Below are positions 25,759 through 34,902 of a DNA stretch of 64,000 nt, piece after piece. A program made the position numbers and the translations under genes. The first letter of the stretch is position 1. Each line of letters begins with the position of its first letter. Below the pieces are notes generated by a model. It saw nothing but the letters and a program-made list of their open reading frames with translations. It made no database searches and was not told the origin of the DNA. Origin of the DNA: JBCBDX01 sp039815825 (GTDB lineage: Bacteria; Pseudomonadota; Alphaproteobacteria; Rhizobiales; Rhizobiaceae); contig JBCBYO010000013.1 in NCBI GenBank assembly GCA_039815825.1, positions 1 through 64,000 of the forward strand, in the 5' to 3' direction.

Positions 25759-26496
25759 CTACAATACGATAACTTTGGCCCCGACCGAAACCCTAGAATA
25801 CAAGTCTGTAACATCTTCGTTGCGCATTCTGATGCAACCCGAAGATACGGCCTGTCCGATTGACCAAGGCTGGTTGGTGCCGTGGATTCGATAGAGTGTC
25901 GAACCAAGATATAAGGCACGCGCGCCCAATGGATTTTCAGGACCGCCGGGCATGAAAGTCGGTAAAATCCGTCCCTTTTTCTTTTCCCGCGCGATCATCG
26001 TTGCGGGAGGTCGCCAAGAAGGCCATTCGGCTTTACGGGTAATCTTCTCGGTTCCCTTCCACTCAAATCCGGCTTTGCCAACACCAACGCCATAGCGCTT
26101 GGCAGTACCGTCGCCATTAACCAGGTAAAGAAACCGGTCGCGCGTATCGACAATGATCGTGCCCGGCTTTTGATCGCCGTGGTAGGTAACAGTTTGTGGC
26201 AGATAAACTGGATCAATCTGTCGGACCGTGGGGCGCACCTGCGGCGCGATTGACGCCTGTTGCACTTGCGATTGTCGCACGACTACGCGCCGCTGCACCG
26301 GTTGGCGTTGTACCACTACTTGCCGCTGCGTGGCGCCACTCGGCCGATTGGGTTGCAACTGCATAACCCAAGGTGCGGCGAGGTTAGGGCTAAGTTGCAA
26401 GGGTGGCGGTGTTAAGTAGCGGTCATTGGCCAACGCGGCTGGCACGCAAACGCCGAGAGCGGCAGCGAGCGTCAAAGATCCTATAAGCTTGTTCAT
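25759..26496 (-). CDS. L,D-transpeptidase (YkuD/ErfK family)
   Basis: A periplasmic enzyme, 245 aa, that forms 3-3 peptidoglycan crosslinks or links proteins to peptidoglycan. A signal peptide ends near AALGVCVPAALAND. A Pro/Gln/Arg/Val-rich linker (about residues 35-90) precedes the YkuD domain, which begins near GTIIVDTRDRFLYLVNGDG. The catalytic motif is IHGTNQPWSIGQAVSSGC followed by IRMRNEDV, with His, Ser and Cys in place. Several such proteins are usual in Rhizobiales, so no specific gene name is given. The start ATG at 26496 gives the best signal peptide; ATG 26502 is an alternative. Confidence 0.9.
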   Translation of the reverse strand: MNKLIGSLTLAAALGVCVPAALANDRYLTPPPLQLSPNLAAPWVMQLQPNRPSGATQRQVVVQRQPVQRRVVVRQSQVQQASIAPQVRPTVRQIDPVYLPQTVTYHGDQKPGTIIVDTRDRFLYLVNGDGTAKRYGVGVGKAGFEWKGTEKITRKAEWPSWRPPATMIAREKKKGRILPTFMPGGPENPLGARALYLGSTLYRIHGTNQPWSIGQAVSSGCIRMRNEDVTDLYSRVSVGAKVIVL

Positions 26497-26686
26497 CGGC
26501 ATACTCACAAACAAAAAATACCGGCACCACTGACAGTTCGCGTCAGTAGTGTTCGATCGCAACAATGACTCCGCCAGCGAACCAATTTATGAATCAATGT
26601 AAAGATAATGCGCTTCAGGCCGATAAGCTGATGGTAAGGTTAGCAAGGCGTTTGCGCGTTTGGTTAATGGGTGGGGTAAACAAGTG

Positions 26687-27322
26687 ATGACCGAAAAAAC
26701 CGGATTAATGGTTGGCGCCGATGGCCGAACGCGATGCTGGTGGCCAGGCGAGAAACCCGACTATTTGGATTATCATGACAATGAGTGGGGCATGCCGGTT
26801 GTCGATGACTTTCGGCTTTTTGAAAAAATCTGCCTTGAAGGTTTTCAGTCTGGTTTGTCTTGGCTGACGATCCTGCGCAAACGTGAGAATTTCCGATCTG
26901 CGTTTGACAATTTCAATTTCGAGGCCATCGCAAATTACGGCGACCAAGATGTAGAGCGCCTGGTTGCCGATGCAGGCATCGTGCGCCACCGCGGAAAGAT
27001 CGAGAGTACGATCAACAATGCAAGGCGCGCCCTGGAACTGAAAGATGAATTTGGCTCGCTTGCCACCTACTTTTGGCGTCACGAGCCAGGACCTGACGAA
27101 AGACCCAAATTTGTGACCTTTGAATGGTCGATGAAAAACACGTTCAGCGAGACATCGAAAACAATATCGAAAGATCTAAAGAAGCGCGGCTGGTCGTTTG
27201 TCGGCCCTACTACAGTCTATGCGTTTATGCAGGCGATGGGTCTGGTGAATGATCACCTGGAGGGATGCTTTTGCCGCAAGAAAGTAGAAGATGCCCGCAA
27301 TGCACTCCAAAGACCGGTTTGA
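26687..27322 (+). CDS. tag: DNA-3-methyladenine glycosylase I
   Basis: Removes 3-methyladenine from alkylated DNA, starting base-excision repair. It has 211 aa. Typical are RCWWPGEKPDYLDYHDNEWG, FEKICLEGFQSGLSWLTIL and GWSFVGPTTVYAFMQAMGLV followed by NDHLEGCFC. The N-terminal Cys and His with the C-terminal His/Cys form the family's zinc site. The ATG at 26687 has a GGTGGGG stretch upstream; earlier TTG and GTG codons are less likely. Its end overlaps the start of the DUF1801 gene. Confidence 0.93.
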   Translation: MTEKTGLMVGADGRTRCWWPGEKPDYLDYHDNEWGMPVVDDFRLFEKICLEGFQSGLSWLTILRKRENFRSAFDNFNFEAIANYGDQDVERLVADAGIVRHRGKIESTINNARRALELKDEFGSLATYFWRHEPGPDERPKFVTFEWSMKNTFSETSKTISKDLKKRGWSFVGPTTVYAFMQAMGLVNDHLEGCFCRKKVEDARNALQRPV

Positions 27323-27662
27323 TGAACTCAAAAGCTTGATCCGCGAATCTGCCTTCGAGATTGCCACCATCGGCGACTTGGCTGAAGCGATCAAATGGGG
27401 ACAACTTAGTTTTACCCCTGCCACTGCAAACATCGGTTCTTCCGTTCGTATCGAAGAAAGAAACGATGGGGTTTTTGCCTTGATGTTTATATGCACCACT
27501 GGCTTGGTGGAGCAGTTTCGTGAGATCTATCCTGATACATTTCAGTATGAAGGAAACCGTGCGATCGTCATTCCGAAGGGTCGCCTACCGTCTCGAGATG
27601 CGCTCAAACACTGTATCCAGCTCGCGTTGACGTACAAGCTCGCAAGGAAGCCGCGGCGATAG
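27291..27662 (+). CDS. DUF1801 domain protein
   Basis: A 123-aa protein of the DUF1801 type (YdhG-like fold). Family-like parts are IATIGDLAEAIKWGQLSFTP near residue 25 and LFICTTGLVEQFREIYPDTF in the middle. The ATG at 27291 lies inside the end of tag (32-base overlap), and ATG 27300 is an alternative, so translation is coupled to tag. The biochemical function of DUF1801 proteins is not established. It converges on the second EamA exporter. Confidence 0.8.
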   Translation: MPAMHSKDRFDELKSLIRESAFEIATIGDLAEAIKWGQLSFTPATANIGSSVRIEERNDGVFALMFICTTGLVEQFREIYPDTFQYEGNRAIVIPKGRLPSRDALKHCIQLALTYKLARKPRR

Positions 27663-27670
27663 AGCCGATT

Positions 27671-28534
27671 TTAAGCGCGACGAGACTTGCCAACAATCGC
27701 CAACGCCACACCGCCCAAGATCAGCACAGAAGCAATCATGAATTTCCAAGTGAGCGGCTCGCTGATGAAAACAACGCCCGCGGCGGCTGCAATCACCGGA
27801 ACAGTAAGTTGCACGATGGCGCCTTGGGTAGAGCTGATATGCGGTAGCACCCGATACCACAGCGCATAACCCAACCCCGACGTGAGCCCGCCTGACATGA
27901 TTGCGAGCAGCACGCCTGTGCCGCTGGTGGAAATCTCAGCGATACTGAAAACCAACAAAAGCAAGGCAGCGGGCACGCTCAAGGCAAAATTTCCCGCCGT
28001 TGTTGCAAGCGGATCGGTCGATGCACGGCCGCGCAAGGAATAGACACCCCAAGCCACGCCGGCGGCGGCCATTAGCGCGGTGCCAAGTGGATCCGGCGCC
28101 TGAATACCTGGTGAAACCAACCAGAAAAACGCACCAAAGGCGGTGATGAGGCCGATCCACTCCAAAGCCATTGGTCGGTCACCTTTGAATATCGCCCAAC
28201 CCACCATCGTGGTTTGAACCATGGCAAACAGGATGAGCGCGCCCATTCCCGTATCAAGTGCAAGGTAGGCGTAGGAAAAACCAGCAGCATAGATAAAGAG
28301 AGACAAAGCGCTCAGCCAATGGCCCTGCCGCAGGATCTGACGAAGACCGGTTTTTCGGGGAATGGATACGAGCACAAAGAGCACGAAAGCCCCTGAAATT
28401 AAACGCAGCAGCGTATAGCTTCCAGCGTCGATTGCCCCGTCCGCAAGTGCGAGGCGAGCCAACAAAGAGTTGGCCGCAAAGGCGGTCATGGTCAAACCCA
28501 CAAGGGTTACGAGATAAAATCCGGATCGGTCCAT
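27671..28534 (-). CDS. EamA/DMT-family transporter
   Basis: A 287-aa membrane protein with about ten hydrophobic segments in two EamA repeats. Family-like parts are LLARLALADGAIDAGSYTLL and RLISGAFVLFVL in the first half, and GLGYALWYRVLPHISSTQGA with PVIAAAAGVVFISEPL in the second. The ATG at 28534 (MDRSGFYLV) begins just before the first helix; a start at 28564 would add a polar tail. The substrate is unknown. It differs clearly from the exporter at 9730. Confidence 0.85.
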   Translation of the reverse strand: MDRSGFYLVTLVGLTMTAFAANSLLARLALADGAIDAGSYTLLRLISGAFVLFVLVSIPRKTGLRQILRQGHWLSALSLFIYAAGFSYAYLALDTGMGALILFAMVQTTMVGWAIFKGDRPMALEWIGLITAFGAFFWLVSPGIQAPDPLGTALMAAAGVAWGVYSLRGRASTDPLATTAGNFALSVPAALLLLVFSIAEISTSGTGVLLAIMSGGLTSGLGYALWYRVLPHISSTQGAIVQLTVPVIAAAAGVVFISEPLTWKFMIASVLILGGVALAIVGKSRRA

Positions 28535-28672
28535 GCCTGCCCATAGCGGGCTTAAAGAACACATCCCAGTCCCGTTATCGTGAGACCCGCCAAAAATGTT
28601 TCATTTTGAGACTTGGCAAGTATCGGTTAAGGTTTGCGAGTAGGGACTACATCAGCGTCAAAGGAGGCTTCC

Positions 28673-29149
28673 ATGCGACGCCTTATAATTCTTGCTATCG
28701 TCTCGGTGTTTACCGCCCTGCCGGGAACAATCTCTTCAGCTTATGCTGCGCCCACTCATACGGGGACGCTCAGTGCTCCGATCCTCAGCCCCTTACTTGT
28801 TGATGGTGGACGCCAACGGGAACGGTTAAGCGAGCACAATTTGAAGTTCGCGCACCATCGCCATTATCCGCGACTTCATTTCAGTTTCACGATCCGGTCT
28901 GGCCATGTTTATTATCGCGGTCACCGCGGATACCGCCATGCGCGCAAAGGCTACGTGTTTTACCACGGATACTATTTCCCGCGGCACGTCATCCATCGCA
29001 ATGTAGTCCACCCAAGGCCGGTGATAAGGCTAACGGCTGCCCATGTCCGCTGGTGCTACGCACGGTATAAAACGTACCGCCACCACGACAACACTTATGC
29101 TTATAAAGTGGGTAAGCGGACGTACTGTCGTTCCCCCTACAGCCATTGA
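28673..29149 (+). CDS. BA14K-like secreted protein
   Basis: A 158-aa exported protein. The signal peptide is RRLIILAIVSVFTALPG followed by cleavage near SSAYAAP. The middle part is rich in His, Tyr, Arg and Gly (YYRGHRGYRHARKGYVFYHG). The C-terminus, HVRWCYARYKTYRHHDNTY and YCRSPY, matches the BA14K-type domain of Rhizobiales, whose founder is an immunoreactive Brucella protein with lectin-like activity. AAGGAGG lies six bases before the ATG. It is a single gene, convergent with gnd. Confidence 0.82.
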   Translation: MRRLIILAIVSVFTALPGTISSAYAAPTHTGTLSAPILSPLLVDGGRQRERLSEHNLKFAHHRHYPRLHFSFTIRSGHVYYRGHRGYRHARKGYVFYHGYYFPRHVIHRNVVHPRPVIRLTAAHVRWCYARYKTYRHHDNTYAYKVGKRTYCRSPYSH

Positions 29150-29191
29150 TTCAGCAGCAGCTGAAAAAAGGGTTGCCGCTTAGCTTCTAGT

Positions 29192-30598
29192 CTAGGCGTC
29201 AGCCCATGGGCCGTGATGAGCACCGGGCGCATCGAAACGCTCAAAGCTGTGCCGGCCGAAAAAGTCGCGCTGGCCTTGCAACATGTTGGCTGTCGATCGC
29301 GCTGAACGAACTTGGTCGAACCATGCCGTTGCGGCGATGAGTGCAGGACTTGCTTGGCCTTTGGTTAGCGTTAACGCACTGAACACGCGCAATGCCGAAC
29401 CGTTCTCAATAAGCAGCCCGGCAAAATACTCATCGAAAACAAGGTTTGTGACGCCACGTTCCAAGGCGCTCGCCATATCGTCGAGCATGGCTGAGCGAAT
29501 AATGCATCCTGCACGCCAAACGCGCGCGACGTCGGGTAGTTGAACATCCCACTCAAAGGATTTTGAGGCGGCCGCCAGCATGTCAAATCCTTGCGCGTAG
29601 CAAATAATCTTTCCAGCGATCATGGCGCTTTCCATCATGGCGACATCGGGCTCGCCTTCAATCAGTGACTTCGGATTGCCGAAACGGTCTTCTCCGGCAC
29701 TACGCATATCAATGGCTGCTGACAGGTTACGTGCAGCAACCGCTGCTTCAATAACGGGTATTGCGACGCCCAGATGCTGCGCCTCAATGGCTGTCCAGCG
29801 GCCTGTACCTTTTTGGCCCGCCTTGTCGACGATGATATCCAGAACTGGTTTCTCTGTTTGTGGATCGATGGCCGCTGCAACTTCCGCCGAGATTTCGATA
29901 AGATAGGACTTCAGCGGTCCTTCATTCCACTTTGCGAACAAGTCAGCGATGCGTTTGGCATCCCAACCATAACCGTCGCGCAATACGCCATAAATCTCGG
30001 CAATCATCTGCATGTCGGCATACTCTATGCCGTTGTGCACCATTTTCACAAAGTGTCCGGCACCTTGCGGACCAAGCCATGCCGCACAAGCCGTACCGTC
30101 GGTGTGCTTGGCCGCGCTAGCCGTCAAAACCGGCTCCAGTGCAGACCAAGCAGACTTGTCGCCGCCCGCCATCAGCGAGGGCCCAAAGCGTGCGCCTTCT
30201 TCGCCACCCGAAACGCCAAGCCCGAAAAAGGCGTAGGGCGCGTTTTTGGCGTCTATGGCGCGTCGGTTGGTGTCATGGAAATTGGCGTTTCCACCATCAA
30301 CGATGATGTCGCCCTCATCGAGCAATGGCGCCAAAGCTTCGATCTGGGCGTCGACAACGGGCCCGGCGGGAACCATGAGCACTATGCGGCGCGGTGGCTT
30401 AATGGCCTGTACAAACGCTTCCAAGGTTTCAGTGGGCGCAATGTGCGGCGCCAAATCACCAGCCTCGGCTTTAAAGGCGATGGTACGCTCTGTTGTTCGG
30501 TTGAAAACGGCGACTGAAAAACCATTGTCAGCCATATTGAGCGCGAGCGCTGATCCCATTGTGCCAAGGCCAATGAGGCCCATGTCTGCCAATGCCAT
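29192..30598 (-). CDS. gnd: 6-phosphogluconate dehydrogenase, decarboxylating
   Basis: Oxidative pentose-phosphate enzyme that converts 6-phosphogluconate to ribulose 5-phosphate, CO2 and NADPH. It has 468 aa, the long tetra-domain type. The Rossmann motif is MGLIGLGTMGSALALNMADN, and NRTTERT follows as NADP-site. Further motifs are DIIVDGGNANFHDTNRR, GLGVSGGEEGARFGPSLMAG and KMVHNGIEYADMQMIAEIY. The ATG at 30598 gives the normal N-terminus; the open frame continues 83 codons upstream without family resemblance. zwf and pgl are not adjacent. Confidence 0.95.
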   Translation of the reverse strand: MALADMGLIGLGTMGSALALNMADNGFSVAVFNRTTERTIAFKAEAGDLAPHIAPTETLEAFVQAIKPPRRIVLMVPAGPVVDAQIEALAPLLDEGDIIVDGGNANFHDTNRRAIDAKNAPYAFFGLGVSGGEEGARFGPSLMAGGDKSAWSALEPVLTASAAKHTDGTACAAWLGPQGAGHFVKMVHNGIEYADMQMIAEIYGVLRDGYGWDAKRIADLFAKWNEGPLKSYLIEISAEVAAAIDPQTEKPVLDIIVDKAGQKGTGRWTAIEAQHLGVAIPVIEAAVAARNLSAAIDMRSAGEDRFGNPKSLIEGEPDVAMMESAMIAGKIICYAQGFDMLAAASKSFEWDVQLPDVARVWRAGCIIRSAMLDDMASALERGVTNLVFDEYFAGLLIENGSALRVFSALTLTKGQASPALIAATAWFDQVRSARSTANMLQGQRDFFGRHSFERFDAPGAHHGPWADA

Positions 30599-30771
30599 TT
30601 TTGTCTCCAAGCTTGTTTGCCGCGTGAAGCGGTTAGCATGCGATCTTGCGCCCGCAAAGCCGCATTGACGTCCAATCTCGCCGACTGAACGCGTGATGAA
30701 CAGCCTATTCAAGGCGGGCTCAACTGGCTTGGTGCAAATGCCCTCCAACTTGAAAAAGCGAGGAAGAGACA

Positions 30772-31428
30772 ATGAAATTTTTGAACCCAAAAACTCTGGG
30801 TGCAACGCTTGTTGCACTTGGCGCCATCGCCGCACCAGCAACGGCAACAGCTGGAAGCTGGGTAGAGAGCGTCAAGGTCGAACGTGATGGCGTCGACATC
30901 GTCCCTATTGATGTGCGCGCCAACATGGGCGGCTACACAAGCGTCAAAACCAGCGCCCATCGGTTTGGGCTGCGCCTTTACGCACGCGCCAAATCTGGCA
31001 AGCGTATTGCTGCGGGCATAGTCGGTTCCGATACCGCGCTTGGCTACTTTGAGTATGCCGGCGGTTCGAAATGGACACGCAGACTTTCTCACCGCGATGT
31101 CGGTAATGGCACGCTGAGCACCATGGACCGCACGTTCAGCTATAATATTCCGGTGTCGAAGCTGACATGGCACGGGCGTGATCCGCTGGCCGCCTGCAAC
31201 CACATGATGTCACAGAAAATGGGGCAGGGCATGACCCGAGCAGCTGTCCTCAGCCAAAACCACATTGTAACAGCGCGCGTCTATTTTGAGTTTGAAGCTG
31301 TTGCCGCCAAAAAGAGTAAGGCAACCAAGCCCGCCAAGATCAAAATTCAGAACACATCAAAGAAAACTGATGCCTACTATTACGACGTGCGGGTGCGCTG
31401 CCTTTCGGGTATGAACAAGACCGGCTGA
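30772..31428 (+). CDS. Secreted protein of unknown function
   Basis: A 218-aa protein with a signal peptide (LGATLVALGAIAAPATATAG) and a mature part rich in Lys, Ser and Thr. Three Cys residues occur, including ACNHMM near residue 143 and RCLSG at the end. A Lys-rich stretch (AAKKSKATKPAKIK) lies near residue 185. AGGAAGAG precedes the ATG. It is divergent from gnd and followed by a stem-loop before hisS. I do not recognise a family. Confidence 0.7.
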   Translation: MKFLNPKTLGATLVALGAIAAPATATAGSWVESVKVERDGVDIVPIDVRANMGGYTSVKTSAHRFGLRLYARAKSGKRIAAGIVGSDTALGYFEYAGGSKWTRRLSHRDVGNGTLSTMDRTFSYNIPVSKLTWHGRDPLAACNHMMSQKMGQGMTRAAVLSQNHIVTARVYFEFEAVAAKKSKATKPAKIKIQNTSKKTDAYYYDVRVRCLSGMNKTG

Positions 31429-31467
31429 GCCTTGCACACTTGCGACTTCACCGGCGCATCGCTAACA

Positions 31468-31494
31468 GGCGGGGAACAAAAACTGTTTCCCGCC
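31468..31494 (+). terminator. Stem-loop between secreted protein gene and hisS
   Basis: A ten-pair stem (31468-31477 with 31485-31494, one G-U pair) with loop AAAAACT. There is no T-run after it, so it is not a classical intrinsic terminator. It ends 13 bases before hisS and could equally act in the hisS leader. Confidence 0.5.
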
Positions 31495-31507
31495 CTTAAG
31501 CGATCTG

Positions 31508-33094
31508 ATGTCTGAGAAAAAGAAAAACAAAAAGCCGCAAAAACTCAAAGCGCGCCAGCCGCGCGGTTTTGTGGACCGCACCGCCGCCGATATTCGTGCG
31601 ACCGATGAGATGGTCGCTAAAATCAAGGCGGTTTACGAGAAGTACGGCTTTGATCCGGTGGAAACACCGATGTTTGAATATACCGATGCGCTCGGCAAAT
31701 TTTTGCCCGATACCGATCGTCCAAACGCCGGTGTCTTCTCCGTTCAGGATGATGACGAACAATGGATGAGCCTGCGCTATGATCTGACCGCGCCGCTCGC
31801 CCGCCATGTGGCGCAAAACATCAACGAGATCGCGCTGCCCTACCGCACTTATCGGGCAGGATGGGTGTTCCGGAACGAAAAGCCCGGGCCCGGGCGCTTC
31901 CGCCAATTCATGCAGTTTGATGCCGATAGTGTCGGCGCGCCCGGCGTGCAGGCCGATGCGGAAATGTGCATGATGATGGCCGACACGATGGAGGCACTTG
32001 GCATCGCACGCGGCGACTATGTGATCCGCGTCAACAACCGCAAAGTTCTGGATGGTGTGATGGAAGCCATCGGTTTGGGCGGTGATGAGAATGCCGAAAA
32101 ACGCCTGACTGTTCTCCGCGCCATCGACAAGTTGGATCGCCTCGGCATTGAAGGTGTCCGGCAATTGCTGGGAGAAGGCCGCAAGGACGAGAGTGGAGAT
32201 TTTACGCCGGGTGCGGGGTTAGATGAGAACCAAATTGATCTGCTCATTCAACAGATCATCATGGAGCAATCTGTCACCAACGTTATGCGTGGTAGCGCTG
32301 ATACAGATTGGGACCGCATTGATGAAGACGATTATGTCTATGAGCGCCGCCTAGAGATTTTCTTTGAACTAAACGAAAGCCGCGATGGCGAACCAACATC
32401 ATCAAGTGGAGATGGCGCATCAGAACTCAGGGCGATGCACCAACTCTTTAACAACTCAGGTTACGGCCCCGACCGCATCCGCATCGACCCCTCCGTTGTC
32501 CGTGGCCTCGAATATTACACTGGCCCGGTCTACGAAGCTGAACTCCTCTTCGATGTCACCAATGAAAAAGGCGAGGTCGTGCAATTCGGCTCGGTTGGTG
32601 GCGGTGGGCGCTATGATGGTCTGGTTAAGCGCTTTACCGGGCAGGATGTGCCCGCGACCGGCTTTTCCATCGGCGTCTCGCGCCTGATGACGGCGCTGAA
32701 AAACCTCCGCAAACTTGGTCAGGACGAGGTCAAAGCGCCGGTGCTCGTCACCGTCATGGACGGCGACACGGAAGCCTTGGGTGCTTACCAAAAGATGGTT
32801 CAGGATTTGCGCGCTGAAGGCATTCGCGCCGAAATGTACCAAGGCAATTGGAAGAAGTTCGGCAACCAGCTGAAATATGCCGACCGGCGCGGTTGCCCCA
32901 TCGCGATCATTCAAGGGTCAGACGAGCGCGAAAAAGGCGTCGTCCAGATCAAGGATATGATCGAGGGCAGGGCACAGGCCGCCGCCATTGATTCCAACGA
33001 AGAATATCGCGAAGCGCGCCCCGGCCAGTTTGAGATCAACGCCGATGATCTGGTCGCCGAGGTCAAGAAACTGCTGGCAGCGCAGGGGAGCTAG
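31508..33094 (+). CDS. hisS: Histidyl-tRNA synthetase, alphaproteobacterial (eukaryote-like) type
   Basis: Charges tRNA-His with histidine. It has 528 aa, longer than the about 425 aa of the E. coli type. Class II motifs are present: motif 2 with YRAGWVFRNEKPGPGRFRQF and MQFDADSVG, the His-binding motif VVRGLEYYTGPVYEAELL, and motif 3 VGGGGRYDGLVKRFTGQDVP followed by GFSIGVSRL. A basic N-terminal tail (KKKNKKPQKLKARQPRG) is present. The anticodon-binding domain starts near residue 415. The MQFDADSVG form resembles eukaryotic enzymes. This enzyme group recognises tRNA-His without G-1, which matches the tRNA at 8003. It is followed nine to twelve bases later by hisZ. Confidence 0.94.
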   Translation: MSEKKKNKKPQKLKARQPRGFVDRTAADIRATDEMVAKIKAVYEKYGFDPVETPMFEYTDALGKFLPDTDRPNAGVFSVQDDDEQWMSLRYDLTAPLARHVAQNINEIALPYRTYRAGWVFRNEKPGPGRFRQFMQFDADSVGAPGVQADAEMCMMMADTMEALGIARGDYVIRVNNRKVLDGVMEAIGLGGDENAEKRLTVLRAIDKLDRLGIEGVRQLLGEGRKDESGDFTPGAGLDENQIDLLIQQIIMEQSVTNVMRGSADTDWDRIDEDDYVYERRLEIFFELNESRDGEPTSSSGDGASELRAMHQLFNNSGYGPDRIRIDPSVVRGLEYYTGPVYEAELLFDVTNEKGEVVQFGSVGGGGRYDGLVKRFTGQDVPATGFSIGVSRLMTALKNLRKLGQDEVKAPVLVTVMDGDTEALGAYQKMVQDLRAEGIRAEMYQGNWKKFGNQLKYADRRGCPIAIIQGSDEREKGVVQIKDMIEGRAQAAAIDSNEEYREARPGQFEINADDLVAEVKKLLAAQGS

Positions 33095-33105
33095 GCGCGT
33101 CCGTG

Positions 33106-34212
33106 ATGAATGATTTCAACTCCTTCAGCCACCGCGCCCGCATCGAAGACCTTTTGGTCGGGCGCGGTGCCAAGCTCGCGGCTGTTGATATGCTGCAGCC
33201 TGCCGAACCGTTTTTGGATACGGCAGGCGACGAACTGCGCCGCCGTATTTTCATGGCGCGCGGTGTTGATGGTCGCAATGTGTGCCTGCGCCCCGAGTTT
33301 ACGATCCCAGTCTGCCTTGCACATTTGAGGGAAGACGGTTTGCCAGCCCGGCATGCCTATGTGGGTGAAGTTTTTCGACAAGGGCGCGTCGAGGGTATGG
33401 AGTTCCTACAAGCCGGCATTGAAGATCTAGGTGACCCAAACCGCAACGAGGCTGACGCGCGGGCCATCGGCGATGCGCTGCAAACGCTGCAAGCGCTTGG
33501 TGCGAAGTCGCCACTTTCCGTCACATTGGGCGACCAATCTGTTTTCGACGCGGTGCTACGGGCGTTGGAATTGCCCGCTGGTTGGCGTGTGCGTTTGGCC
33601 GATGCTTTTGGCGATGTCGGGGCGATGGCCGCGCAGCTGGCGGCGTTGGCAGAACCGGCCGCACTGCCTGATCTTCCGGCCCATATCGCCGCTGCCGCGC
33701 GCGATGGTAGCGATGATCTGACTGCTTTGATCGCAACTGACATGGAAAAGGCGGGCCTGCCCCAAGTTGGGGGGCGAACAGCGGCGAATATTGCCAAGCG
33801 CCTGACCGGCAAAATCAAAGAAGCAAGCCTCACGGCAGCACCTGAACGCGTGGCGCAACTGGAGTCTTTTTTGGCCATTGATGTGCCGTTGACCGAAGCA
33901 GTCGCAGCACTGGAAGGTTTTGCAGACGCTGCCGGCGTGGAAATTGAGACTGCCATCGACGCCTTTAATGCCCGCATAGCAGCATTACGTTCTGCCGGTA
34001 TCGCGCTTGATAGCGTCAATTATGCCGCCTCTTTTGGTCGAGCGCTCGACTATTACACAGGTCTTGTTTTTGAAGTGCGCGATGCAAATGGTTCCATTGT
34101 CGTGGGTGGTGGCCGTTATGATCGCTTGCTTGAGATGCTGGGCGCGACTGATCCAATTCCAGGCGTCGGATTTTCCATTTGGCTAGATCGCTTGGCGGGA
34201 GATGCGCCATGA
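33106..34212 (+). CDS. hisZ: ATP phosphoribosyltransferase regulatory subunit
   Basis: HisRS-like regulatory subunit that activates the short HisG. It has 368 aa. It keeps the class II core, with RIFMARGVDGRNVCLRPEFT, VGEVFRQGRVEGMEFLQAGI, YAASFGRALDYYTGLVFEVR and VVGGGRYDRLLEMLG, but lacks an anticodon-binding domain. The ATG at 33106 is used; a GTG three bases earlier is possible. It is tightly placed between hisS and hisG and overlaps hisG by four bases. The presence of HisZ agrees with the 228-aa HisG. Confidence 0.93.
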   Translation: MNDFNSFSHRARIEDLLVGRGAKLAAVDMLQPAEPFLDTAGDELRRRIFMARGVDGRNVCLRPEFTIPVCLAHLREDGLPARHAYVGEVFRQGRVEGMEFLQAGIEDLGDPNRNEADARAIGDALQTLQALGAKSPLSVTLGDQSVFDAVLRALELPAGWRVRLADAFGDVGAMAAQLAALAEPAALPDLPAHIAAAARDGSDDLTALIATDMEKAGLPQVGGRTAANIAKRLTGKIKEASLTAAPERVAQLESFLAIDVPLTEAVAALEGFADAAGVEIETAIDAFNARIAALRSAGIALDSVNYAASFGRALDYYTGLVFEVRDANGSIVVGGGRYDRLLEMLGATDPIPGVGFSIWLDRLAGDAP

Positions 34213-34895
34213 CGGTAACCTTGGCACTACCCTCCAAAGGGCGTCTCCGAGAAAAGGCGATCCAACTCCTCAATCAGGCGGGCTATGATATTCAAGAGCC
34301 CACCGACAAACGCAGCTATCGTGCGACGGTTAATGGCCAACCGGGATTGGAAGTCGCGTTCTTGTCTGCCTCTGAGATTGCCCGTGAATTGGCGCTCGGT
34401 AATGTCGATGCCGGCATTACAGGCGAGGACTTGGTGCGCGAAAATGTGCCGGACAGCGAAAACAAGTTGGACCTCGCGGTGAAGCTGGGCTTTGGCGGGG
34501 CTGACGTGGTCGTTGCCGTTCCGGTCGCCTGGTACGATGTCTCAACGATGGCCGATCTTGGTGAAGTTGCTGCAGGCTTCCGCCAACGCTATGGGCGCCG
34601 TTTGCGCATCGCCACCAAATATTTTGAGCTTACGCAAAAACACTTCTCCGAACGTCACGGGATCCAGCTTTACCGGATTATCGAAAGTTTTGGTGCGACC
34701 GAGGGGGCGCCCGCGACCGGGCAGGCCGACATTATCGTCGATATCACGTCAACTGGCGAAACGCTGCGGGCCAATCATCTTAAGATCTTGGATGATGGAA
34801 TAATTTTGAGATCGGAGGCTTGTCTTTTCGTACGTTCAGGCGACCAGACTGATACTGTATCGCGCCTAATGGCGGCTTTGAAAACGGTATTTTGA
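34209..34895 (+). CDS. hisG: ATP phosphoribosyltransferase, short form
   Basis: Catalyses the first step of histidine synthesis, ATP plus PRPP. It has 228 aa, which is the HisZ-dependent short form lacking the C-terminal regulatory domain. Motifs are LALPSKGRLREKAIQLLNQA at the N-terminus, GNVDAGITGEDLV, and the PRPP-binding ADIIVDITSTGETLRANHLK. ATG 34209 overlaps the hisZ stop (ATGA). It ends the hisS-hisZ-hisG operon, followed by a strong stem-loop. Confidence 0.95.
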   Translation: MTVTLALPSKGRLREKAIQLLNQAGYDIQEPTDKRSYRATVNGQPGLEVAFLSASEIARELALGNVDAGITGEDLVRENVPDSENKLDLAVKLGFGGADVVVAVPVAWYDVSTMADLGEVAAGFRQRYGRRLRIATKYFELTQKHFSERHGIQLYRIIESFGATEGAPATGQADIIVDITSTGETLRANHLKILDDGIILRSEACLFVRSGDQTDTVSRLMAALKTVF

Positions 34896-34902
34896 GAAGG
34901 GT

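Noticed and set aside
29774..30517. Long open frame opposite gnd
   Set aside because: Antisense shadow of a well-supported gene, with no ribosome site or family pattern.
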